Source of the DNA: Lindgomyces ingoldianus
Lineage: Eukaryota; Ascomycota; Dothideomycetes; Pleosporales; Lindgomycetaceae
Assembly (NCBI RefSeq): GCF_010093535.1
Contig: NW_022985176.1
Location: 92,813 to 156,812 of the forward strand
Reading direction: 5' to 3'
Length of the DNA stretch: 64,000 bases
Shown here: positions 46,930 to 58,000 of the stretch, piece after piece
Layout: each line of letters opens with the position of its first letter
How positions within the stretch are numbered: position 1 is the stretch's first letter
Made by a program: the position numbers and the translations under genes
Notes under the pieces: generated by a model
What the model was told of the DNA's origin: nothing
The model's input: the letters and a program-made list of their open reading frames with translations, nothing else
Databases searched by the model: none

Positions 46930-49900
46930 TATAAAGTAAGCTAATAATTTTAAAGAACTTCTTTATAGTTGTTAAAGTGTTTTTTAAGTTTTTAAGTAAA
47001 GTTCTTAAAAAGCTACTTAAGCTACTTTATAAAAAACTGTTATTTTACCTTTAGATTTTTATGTTTAAGAATTTCTTTAACTTTATAGTAGTCTCTGCTA
47101 TTTGTCTCTAGAACGTGTACAGGCCTAGGCTAGAAAGGCTTTTCTTAAAAAGGCTTATTCTATTACTCTAGCAGTAAAACATAGAAGACAGAATAAATCC
47201 TTTACATTAATTATAGTAAGTGTAAGGACAGAGCTCTGCACTACTCTGCTAATATAACTAAAAGGTATAAATAATTAACTAATGTTAATTTTTAGGTGTC
47301 GAATAGTATATATACCTGTTGCACGTAAGCGCTATTTTAGCCTTATAGTAAGTCTAGCTAGTATGCTAGCTTTCTAATTTTTTTAAGTACCTTAAAAGGT
47401 TCTAAGTATGTTGCATTAAGCTTTTTTAATAAACACTGTGTCTTAATATGCTTTAACCTTAGGATAACTTAATCTCCTACACTAAAGTGCTTTTTTAAAT
47501 ACTTAGTATTATACTATTTAACCTAGTGCTGCTGCGCTTGCTTAAGGCATAAGCATGTAGCTTCCTATTGCTTGTTTTATCTTAAGAGATAAGCAACTAC
47601 TTAGTCTTACAGGGCTAGTGCCTTTCTAGACTTGTTTTATACTTAGGGCAGGCGCCTAAGCTAATAATTATCCTTAACCCTATTAAAGCCCTTTAGGGTA
47701 ACCCTATATGCTACGCGTATTAGGCATTTACTATAGAAGGAGTGTTTCTTAGAGTTATAAGCATACTTTGCGTACAGTAGCAGCTTGCACTAATTATTCT
47801 ACTAGTAGTTTAAGTATAACTATAAAAATAACTTTAATTTTTAATTTTAATACTTAGTTTACTTATTAGTTTAAGAATAAAAAGCTATACTAAGCTAGTA
47901 GTTAATTTTTAAGTAAAAGTAAATGTTTAACTAAAACTAACTAGTAAAAATTAAACTATAATTAAAAATAAGAGTATCTAGTAGTCTTATCTTTATAAAA
48001 AATTACTCTTTTAAAAAGGTAGCTAGTTTTCCTACTATAATAGTCTTAGTAATAGAAAAGTACTAGACATACTTTAAAAAGCAGTTAATAAGTACTAAAA
48101 TTAAGTTATAAGTACTACTTATAGAGTCTTTTAACTCTAGCAAGTTAGTAATAAAGTTTAGTAAGTAGTACCTTTATAAAAAAGTAAGTAAGAGTAAAGG
48201 TTTTAGTAACTCTTAGAGCTTATACTGCTAAATCTTATTTAGCTAGCATAGTGCGCACCTTACAACATACTTATAAACATTATAGTAAAAGTATAGCTAG
48301 TAGTATTTTCTTTTAAGAAGGTCTATAGTCTTTTTAACACTATAATGCTTTTTTATAAAGTTATTATAGTTCTTTGTTAGAATGTTTTAACATAAGGCTT
48401 TATTATCTAGAATCTACACTCTTCTATTCCTGCGTAGAACACCTATAGAGTTATGCTTCTAAAATAAGGTGCTTTTTTTTACTTTACTTATTTTTTTTTC
48501 TATTAAAAGCGCATTTAACTAATAAGCCTTATTAGTTTCTTACACTTACTTAATATACTTAAAGAGACGTTCTAGGACTTTTAAAGTATAAGTGTTTTTA
48601 TCTTATATAGCTATAATAGTAAAATAGTTTAGCAACAACATTTTATAAATATAAAGGTAATAAAGAAACTTCTCTGTAACATTCTAAGTCTGTTATTGCA
48701 TTATAGGTTCCCTATAGAGGACCTGTAGCGCTTTAAAATTAACTGCTCTGTAACTACTATAGTCTGTAGAAACAACAGGTTAGGTTAATAGAAGCATACC
48801 TCTAATAATTAACATTATGTTAGGTAGATTTAGAGATTCCTTAGGTATAGTACAGCACCTTGCTAGGTCACTATTAGAAGAAGTTATACTACATACTGCC
48901 TAACTAGTGTAATAAGCTGTAGATGTTTAAATTATCTACACCTAAAGCTTTTACTATAAAGTTAGGAGCATTACATCTTGTAGTAATTTTACTTCTCCTA
49001 AAGAGACCCTTTTTGCATAATTAAGTCTTTTAGATAGTCTGTTAGCTAAGTTTTTTAGACCTAGCTTATATTTAATCTTAAAATTAAACTGCGCTAGCTC
49101 TTCTACTTAGTAGGCTTACTTAAGGGAGAGCTTCTTTATTATTATAAAATAGCGTAGATTGTTGTAATTAGAGAGTACCTAAATTATGCTTAAAGTGTAC
49201 TTTAAGTAGTGCCTTTAATATTTAAAGCTTTCTACAATTGCGCATAACTCTTTGTTATGCGTATGCTAACAGAGTTATAAGCTGCTTAACTTGCAGCTCT
49301 AAAAGGCTATAGGCCTTTAGTAGTAATTTACTGCTAGCTTAAAGAACTAAGGCTAAAGCAGTATTACTGCTATAGTAAACTTAAAAGTATCTATAATAAT
49401 TATAACTAGCTTTAATAGATTAAAGTGCTAAAAAACTAAAGCATTTATAAATTTTAACTTAAAAGTTAGAAAGGCGTTGTAAGCCTTTTTAGGCTAGAAC
49501 TATTTCTAGTACTACTTTATAAGACTTTTGTAATTTTGCTTTACCTTTTTTTTTTCTTTTTTAAGTTAGGGCCCTTATAGAGTAGACTTAGAGCTTGCGC
49601 AGCTATTATATAATCTACTAGTAAGTGTATAATCTTTAAGTAATTATAAATAAATTTTTAATAAAAGTTTATAAAGCCTAGAAATACTTAGATGTCTTTA
49701 AAGCTCTCTAGCTTAGGCTATTTTTTAATTATCTAAACGCGCAATAAGTCTATTACTACACCTTCTAGTGTAACTATAAAGCCTAGAAATTTAACAGCTT
49801 TTGTCTTAAAAGAATATTTAAATGCCTTATAGTATAGTTTTTATTTTACTAGCTAATTAAGAACTTTAAACATATATTACTTATAGTCCTCTTTGTTTTT

Positions 49901-50700
49901 AAAGTAAATAAGGATGTTATCTAGGTAGATAACATAAGTCCTATCTAACAAGCCTTCTAAAGCCCTATAGATATAGGACTAAAAGGTAGCTAAAGTATTA
50001 GCTAGGCTAAAAGGCATAATAAAGTACTTAAAATACTTATACTATGTCTTAAAAGCAGTCTTCTACTTATCCCCTTCCTTAATGCAAAGCCTATAGTAGG
50101 CGTTGTAAAAGTTAAGCTTTATAAAGACTTTAGCTTTTAATAAGCAATCTAACACCTTACTTATAAGTAAAATAAAGTATTAGTTTTTAATTATAATTTT
50201 ATTAAGACCTTAATAGTTAACATAAAGTTGCAGTGTCCTATCTAGTTTTAAGACAAAGAGAATAGGAGCACCTGTAGGCAACCTGCTTAGGCGTATCTAA
50301 CTCTTCTTCTAGGCTGCATTAAAGTATTCCTGCAGAATATCTAGTTTATAGTAAGAGAGGTTATAAATAAAGGGTTTTAAAATTTTCTTTTTTTTTTAAT
50401 CTTTATAGCATAATTATGTTTACTGTTTAGCCTAAGGATATTTATATAATGTTTGCTAAAAGTGTACTACTAAAAGTAAAACTTAAAGGGAACATATGTA
50501 AGTTTCTTAGGGTCTAGAGTGTTGTTAGCATTATTAGTGCCTAAATACTTATTACTGTTGTTAAAAAGTACCTAGGCAACACCTATAAGCAGTATAGCCT
50601 AGCAGTGGCCTTTATTATAGATACTAGCTACTACATAATAGGCTATAGCTTTAAGAAGCTATAAGAGCTTTAAAAACATCTTAATACACTTTTAAAAATA
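46930..50700 (-). pseudogene. pol: Element F pol relic: RT, RNase H, integrase, chromodomain
   Basis: RT on the minus strand near 49750-50230: YYRLCIKEGDK*KTAFKT, FIMPFSLANTLATF and the YxDD box as VIYLDNILIY (codons for YLDN at 49915-49926). Integrase C-terminal region near 47300-47480 (VILRLKHIKTQ, LEPFKVLKKIRKLAY). Chromodomain near 46930-47090 (YYKVKEILKHKN, FFIK*LK*LFKNFT). The intervening RNase H and integrase core are too mutated to place precisely. All stops TAA/TAG. Confidence 0.85.
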
Positions 50701-52973
50701 CTTTTAGATCTTAAGTATATAATTCTTTAACTAAAGCAGCCCTTAATAATAAAAGTACTTTTTGTCCTGCACTACGTCGCTACTAGGCCTAGAGGCTTGT
50801 AGGGTAGGTTTAGGGTGTCCCTAAAGCAGTTTCTCTAGGAGGGCTTCCTTCCTAACATTATTACTTATTAGTTAGATAGTATAAGAGGTAGGGTAAAGCA
50901 TTTATGCAGTCTTTCTAGAACTGCAGTCTTTTAGAAGCTTTTTAATAAGTACTAACTAGATTCTACTGTTATTACTTTTTTACTACTTAAATGTACTATC
51001 TTTAAAATAAATTTTAGAGTTAGCTTTTTATAGCTAAAAGTACTTTAAAATTAGGTTATAACTTAAGAAATTAGCTAACTAGAATTTTTAAAGGCTAACT
51101 TTTTTATTAGTACCCCTACTATCTATGCAGACAAGGGAAAGATTGTATAGCAATTCTAATTATAATTAGTAATTATTAATAAAGCTTATGTTAGGCTTTT
51201 TATAGTAGTGTTTATATAAAAGGCTATATTTCTAAATAACGCTAGTGTTTATTAGGTTTAACTTAGCACCTATATTATAAAGGCTGCAGAGAATAGTTAA
51301 TCTACTGTTAGAAAGTTTTAGCTACACTTTAACTATAATATAGAGCTGTTTGCTATTTAATTTAGGCCCTAGCTGCAGGTGTATAAGATTTACAACTAGA
51401 GCTTCTTTTTTTTTATGCTATTATTGCCCTTTTAGTTAAATTAGTTCTTCTAGTAAAGCTTATGTTTATTAAAGGTCTCTTAAGACATTATTATAGCAGT
51501 ATTAGTTCTCTGTACTAAGAACTACTAGTTACTTAGTAATTAGCTTATAAGCTTCTAGTTTTATTTTTTATTTTTCTACCTTTATTAAAAGTTTAAGGTA
51601 AAGCAGAACTGCTTTTTTTTTCTAAGTTAAAGTGTTTCTAGAGCTAGCCTAAAATGTTATTAAAGCTTACTTAAAGTAAGTAACAGTTTTAGTGTTATAT
51701 ATAGCGCGCTTAAACTCTAGCTAAGTGTTTATAGACTTAAGTAAGCTATTACACTACATTTTTTTAAATAGATTCTAAAAAGTAGCTTTATATAAAAGTA
51801 ATTTTAATCTTATAGAGTTTCTTTTTATTAAGGGTTTAGAAAAAAGTGTTTTTTAAAAGACTCTCTTACTAAAATAGCTAGGTAATAAAAGTGTTAAATA
51901 TATTACCTACTTTCTACTCTGTATTCTAAAAGTAATAGTAGTTTTTGTACTGTGTTAAAAGAGAATTTTAGGTAAGCTTATATACTTTAGTTTAAAGCTA
52001 AGCCTAGGTTTTAATAGTGCCTTTATTAATAGCGCAACTAATTAAGTTTTTATAGACTTTAAACTAGATCTAGTTAATAATTTATTAGGTTTAAGTAGTA
52101 AAGTTATCTAAAAGGTCTATGTATTCCTAGACACTATTTATATCTTTTACCTAAGTGTCTACCTGCTGTAGAGTTAGAGACTTCTTTAAAAAGCTAAGCT
52201 TTAAAAGAGCCTTAATCTTAAATAGCTAACTTAGAGTCTTATCTAGGCTAGCTTAGAATTAGAGTTAATTTAAAGTAGTTCTAAGAGATAGGCTAAGAGT
52301 TATAAATATAATCTAGGCCTGTTTATAAGCTTAACTAATTTTAGCTTCTAAAGCTCTTTTAGCTTTAAGCTAAAAAGCTTTTATAAAAAGTAACTATATA
52401 AACACTTTATTAGTTAAGGGTTGCACTAGGACAGCAGTAGAACTAGTTTAGGCCTGCCCTAGAAGAGTACTGCAGCATATTGCGTTTGCCCCTGTTACTA
52501 ACAGTTACTGTAAGTAGCCTATAGGAAGCTAACTAGTAGTCCTTAAAGTCCTAAAACCTAGGGGGCTTAGTGTAATAAAGAGGTTGTTTAATCTTTATCT
52601 AGTGTAACTTAAAAAGTTTCTAAGTTTAGTCTAACTATATCTCTAAAATTTTTTAAAGTCTTACTTATCTTTTAACTTAAAGACTTAGTGTTTTTTATTT
52701 TCTACCTCTTATACTTGCTAATCTAGTAGAATTTAGTTAAAGCGCTAGGATGTAAAGTGCTTAAGGAGTTAAGCACTAAGGTTGTTATAAAGCGTCTCTA
52801 GGACAGCCTTAGAAGAGGTAGTAGCTGTGGCCCTGCTTTTGCGTGTGTGACTGCTACTAGCTATTATTATTATAGCTCTTTAATTAAAGTAAAGCTTAAA
52901 AAGTAGTAGTAGAAGTAGCCTTTTATTCTTTAAACTAACTACGTCTCTGTAAGAGAGTATAAAGGATTTAAAT
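50701..52973 (-). pseudogene. Element F gag/protease region
   Basis: 2.3 kb between RT and the 5' LTR, where gag and protease must lie. I could not find a convincing zinc knuckle or active-site motif, so the assignment rests on position only. No insertion is visible. Confidence 0.45.
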
Positions 52974-53178
52974 TATAAGAGCACTGTAAAGCAGAAAGCG
53001 TAAAGCGCAGAAGGGGGTACAGGATAGTATTAATAGATAAATCCTTAAGGAGACTTAGGGGTTTATAAGAGGATATATATATATATGTGCTGGGGCACGT
53101 GACGGGACGTCATGTGCCCAAGGCTGGGCCGAGGGCTCTCCGGGGAGAGTCCGAGGCATGTCCAAGCTGACCGTGACA
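52974..53178 (-). repeat. 5' LTR of element F (right copy)
   Basis: 205 bp. The inner end is mutated (TATAAGAGCACTGTAAAGCAG), the outer ~80 bp unmutated (GGGCCGAGGGCTCTCCGGGG). Confidence 0.92.
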
Positions 53179-53351
53179 CTAGTCTATTTACCTACGCTGT
53201 AGCTTAATAAGAACACTAGCCTAGGCATAATCTGTATAGAATAAGATAGAAGGCAACATTTTCTAGAGAAACTAACTTATAAGACTAGCTGCTGTAGTCT
53301 ATAGGCCCTCTACAAGCGCACAGAGCCGCCTAGAGCCCTAAAGGAGGGCGA
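53179..53351 (+). other. Unclassified fragment, right half, ending in a polypurine tract
   Basis: Continuation of 37594-37900 after F is removed. A plus frame reads KRTEPPRALKEGDVRIL into the next LTR. AAAGGAGGGCGA (53340-53351) right before TGTTAGGATTC looks like a 3' polypurine tract, so the fragment may be the 3' end of an older retroelement. Confidence 0.45.
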
Positions 53352-53805
53352 TGTTAGGATTCTTAGCCTCTACTATAGCCTAGTAGAGGCAACTACAGCA
53401 TTAGAGCTTACTTATTTTATGTGCAGCTCTTTAGGCCTAGAGCTGTTAAGTGCTTATCTAGTATAACTTCTTAAGTAGTAGAGATAAAAGTATGTGCTTT
53501 AGACTAAATATGTTACTTTTACTAATATTACTATATTACTTAACATGTATTTAGTGTAAGGCCGGATGTCCTAGAACGGGCTAGTATAGCCTCACCTGAC
53601 CTGTTTAGAGGTTGTATGACCTGTGCTTTGTATATAAGCATAAATCCTAACAAGCAAAGCTTAGCAGCAATTTGTCTCTCTTATAATACACTCCTATTTT
53701 TCTCTAAAAGCTTGCTCTTAGTGCTATCTATGCTACTTACTATCCTATCTTTACATTTAAATTACTCTACAAGCTAGCATAGTGCTTAAAGGCAACATTC
53801 CTACA
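53352..53805 (+). repeat. Putative LTR of element H
   Basis: Starts TGTTAGGATTC after a polypurine tract and ends ATTCCTACA. The ends are near-palindromic (TGTTAGGA / TCCTACA). It contains TATATAA at 53631-53637. An unmutated island (GGCCGGATGTCC...CTCACCTGACC, about 53560-53615) sits in its middle rather than at the edge. Only one copy is in the window, so the boundaries are provisional. Confidence 0.55.
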
Positions 53806-53819
53806 TAATAGTGTTAAAG

Positions 53820-55080
53820 CAAAACACTAGGGAAGAATTAGATGCAACTAGCGCTTAAAAATTACCTAAAAAAAATAGCTAAAACTACTACTTCTATTAA
53901 TACTTAACTAGAGTTAACACTAACGCAGAGAGGAACAAAGTAAGAGATAAGTAAAAGGGATAATAGAAATTTTTATAAATTAGGCTTATTAAGCTATCTA
54001 GAAGGCGTTTAGAGCCTAGAAGGGCTTAAAAGGGCTAGTGTAGGACTAAGCAACGCACAGTCCACCCCTGCAAATTAGGCTTTAGCAGAAGCCTGCGCCT
54101 AGCTGCAAAAGCAGCAGAAAGCGCAAGAACTAGCTAAGATAATAAAAATTTATTATTAATTTAAAGTAAGTAATATAGACACACTTAATAAGTTGCTAAC
54201 TAAGGTATTAAATGTTATTATACTAAAACCTACCTAAAACTAAGTAAACCTACTGCGTCCTACACTGCTGCACTAATACAAAAAAAAGAACAGAGCAGAC
54301 TATAACTAGTAGTGTAAGGATAATAAAGACTATTACTAAAAAAGTTTATTAAGCTTTGCTTAGAAATTACAGAAGATCTCTTTTAGCCTATAATATGTTA
54401 ATAAGATACTATAATTACTATAAAAGATATACTACACTTATTTAAAGCTTGTTAACTTATTATAGTTACTAATATAGCAAAATCTTAAAAATAAGATGCT
54501 TAATGCATTAAGTACTTTAGCAGAACAAAAAAAAGTAGCTTATAATACTATAAAGAACTATAAATAATAACTTAATTAGTCTCTAACTAAACTTCTAGCC
54601 TACTTTAGGCTATTATAGACTAAAGTTAACAAAAAGAGCCTAAATAGAATAATAGTAGACTTTAGTAGCGCACTATTTAATAAGATTAAGTGTAATCTAA
54701 TGTATATTTTATAAAGTAAGCAAAAGACGCTAGCTTAGGTAGAAGAGTAAAGCAACATATCCTACTACTGCCTACAAAAGGAAAAAGGGCTAAAGTTAAA
54801 AAGAAAGGAATATAAAAGCATTCTACCTTACCTCTAGCTAATAAGGACTTAAAGAAGCCTAAAAAGGAATAAAAAAAGCCTTTAAGCTAAAAAATAAATA
54901 AAAAAAAAGTAAAAATTTAATAAAATAAAAGTTACTTGCTAGAATTATAAGCAGCTAGGTTATATTTCTCTAGATTATTTTATAAAGGACAAAAATAAAA
55001 ACAAGTCTAATAAGAATAAGCAAAAAAAAAAAAGTAAAGCTAGAAAAACTAAGCTTTTTCCTTCTAGCCTATATTACTTT
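53820..55080 (+). pseudogene. gag: Element H gag relic
   Basis: RIP-broken plus frame with charged, Gln/Ala-rich pieces (EACA*LQKQQKAQEL near 54080-54125) and a CCHC knuckle near 54935-54985, read TC*NYKQLGYISLDYF (first Cys intact, the other Cys and His changed to Tyr). Confidence 0.7.
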
Positions 55081-58000
55081 AGTAAGTAATAAAAAAAAGC
55101 TTAGAAACTTTTAGAACTTATTATACTTAAAAAAGTTAACCTTATTATTAGTAATAGTAAGCATAAGGTTATTAAAAGACCTTTAGGCTATAGTAGACAA
55201 AGAAGCTTAATTAAATGTTTTATCTACTATAATAGCTAAGAAGCAGGATCTTAAGATTAAGCCCCTACTAAGTGTCTTTCTAAAGGCACTTAATAGATTA
55301 GACTTTACTGTCTACAGCTTTATAGTTATAAACATAAAGATTATAGACTTCTAAAGAAGAGTTTAGACTTATAAGGTGCTATTTATAGTAACAGACTTAA
55401 AGAAACTTCTAATATATTTAAGTTTACTTTAAATTAATTAGTTTAATCTAAAGCTAAACTTTTATATAAGACGTATATTATTTAGGGGCGTAAAAGACTA
55501 TAGTGTGCTAAAGTACACTAAGGTAGCCTTAGAAGACACAGTAGAGTTTAAGTAAACTATATAGAGTCTTAATACAGATGTCTACATCTGCAGTGTGCTG
55601 TCTAATAACACTAAAGATTCTTTAGGACTTATAGAGCTTAAGTTAAGACTAGAGTATAAAAAATATACAGACATAGTTAAGTCTAACAAGATGTTAAAAG
55701 TACTACTGCATAGCTTACAGGGTCTAGCTATTAAGCTAGAGGAAAAGACAAAGCTTTCTTACTAGCTACTATATAACTTGTTAGAGTATAAGTTACAGCA
55801 TTTTTATAAATATATTAATAATTATCTATAAAGAAAGTAGATTTAAAGGTCTAAGTCTTTTATAAAAGCTCTAATTTTATTTATAAAAAAAAAAAAAAAA
55901 GTTAAGGCTTTATATAGATTATAAAGGCCTAAACTAAATTATAATAAAAAATTATTACTTACTACTACTTCTCTTAGAATTTCTTAAGAGACTTAAGAAG
56001 GTAAAGTAGTATATAAAGCTAGATATCTATAATAAGTACTATATATTACATATTTATAAAAAAGATAAGTAGAAGACAGTATTCTAAACTTAATATAGTT
56101 ATTTTAAGTACTAAGTTATACTTTTTAGTCTTACTAATGCTTCTGCAGCTTTCTAGGCTTATATTAACTAGGCCCTAGCAGAGTTAGTTAATATAATGTG
56201 TATTATGTACTTTAACAATATTTTAGTCTATTTTAACACAGAAAAAGAACAAGTTATTTATGTTAAAAAAGTGCTATAAAGATTACATAAAGTAAAGCTT
56301 TTTTTAAAACTTAGTAAGTGTAAATTTTACACATAGAAGACTAAGTACCTAAAGTACATAGTTTACCTAAAAAAAGTTAAAGTTAACTCTTTAAAAATTA
56401 AGATAATTTAGAAGTAGCTAATGCTAAAGACTATTTAGGATATTTGTGTTTTTATAAAGTTTATAAACTACTATAAGCAGTTTATTACTAACTTTTTTTT
56501 AATTACCCTACCTCTTACTAAGCTAACCTAGAAGGGCCTAGACGCAGTAAAAGGTAGTTAAAAGCAAAGGCAGAAAGAAAGTTAAAAGCTTAATATTAGT
56601 CTTAAAGGTAAAGCAGCTTTCTAAAAGCTCTAAAACTTATTTTTTAAAGTTCTTGTATTAGCTTATTTTAATACTAATAAGAAAACTAAAGCAGAAGTTA
56701 ACACCTTAAAAGGTGTAATTTATAGCATTTTAAGCTAATTAGTCTTAGATAAGACTAAAGGGGCTTAATAAAGGCTAATTAGCTTTTTTTTAAAAAAGAT
56801 AAGCAAAGCTAAGTATAATTATAATACTTATAATAAAAAGTTGCTTGCTATTAATAAAAGTTTAGCATATTAGTAATATTACCTTTAGGGTCTACTATTT
56901 AAACTTTTTATAAACTATAATAATTTTTACTAGTTTATAGAAACTAAAACTTTAAACTACTAGCAGGTCTAAGCTTATAAAAGGATAATAGAATATAATT
57001 TTATTATTATGCACTATCTAGAGAAGCTAAACCTAGTAGATAGACTCTTAAGAAGACCTAACTACATTAAAGAGTTACAATAGCCTTCTTAGAAAAGAAA
57101 TATAGCGTATGTAACAGATATGCGCAACCTCTTAAATTAATAAGATTATAAGGAGAAATTAATAGTTATAGCTATTACATGTTATTAAAATTTTTTAGGC
57201 TTAGCTAGGGACTGCCCTAGAAGAAAATAAAGGCTAAAACAGCTAGATTCTAAAAAAGCTATAACGTACTTTATAGGCAAGTTGCTTACAAACCTAAGTT
57301 GCTTACTTTTGCTAAGACCTTACTACACTACTTTTCCTACACTAATACATTCCTAACAACACTACTTAAATGTGTTAAAGAAATGTTAGATATAGCTTAC
57401 ACTTTAGGCTTTTAAATAAAACATAACACTTTTTAACTAACGCGCTGCAGCTATCTATAGGGTCTTTTAAAAGATAATAAGCAACTAACGCGCTAGATAA
57501 CCTTTCTAAGCTAATTATATAGCTAACTTATAAAAGCTAGATAATAATAAAAAGTAGGTAATTATTTAGCACATACTTAAGCTAAATGCGTAAGAATTTC
57601 CCCCCTAGCTAGTAGCTGTAGCTAATATAGCTAATTCTTTACACGCTAAGTGCAATATAAGCTATATTAGCATAAACTAGCTTAATATATTTATTAAGTG
57701 TTACTTAAAGCTTAAAGTAAAGTTTAAGTGTAAGTATAACTATAAAAAAGCTTTTTATAAAAATCCTACAGTAATTTAAGGCTAGTTTAACCTTATAAAA
57801 AATATTAAAGCTAAGTATAGCATTTAAGATAACAACATGTACAACTTTAATAAGATAAGGTTTATAATAAGCTAGATATCTACTAGAGCAGTTGTTATAG
57901 GTTTAGAGAGATAAGGACAGCTAAAAGCAGTCTAGCTAGGTAACTAGGAGTAGACAACAGCTATCTAGAGCATTAATGCTAAAAAGTAGGCTATTTTACT

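Larger units (their letters stand above)
37901..53178 (-). mobile_element. Element F: RIP-degraded chromovirus on minus strand, split by copia element G
   Basis: Two 205-bp LTRs (37901-38105, 52974-53178) with TGTGAGAGCACTG/CCGTGACA ends and CTAGT duplication (37896-37900, 53179-53183). Minus orientation is shown by the pyrimidine tract next to the left LTR (GGCCCCCCTTCTTCTGC, the complement of a polypurine tract) and by RT, integrase and chromodomain on the minus strand. Without G the element is about 8.8 kb, longer than usual because some 2.3 kb lie between chromodomain and 3' LTR. Confidence 0.9.
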
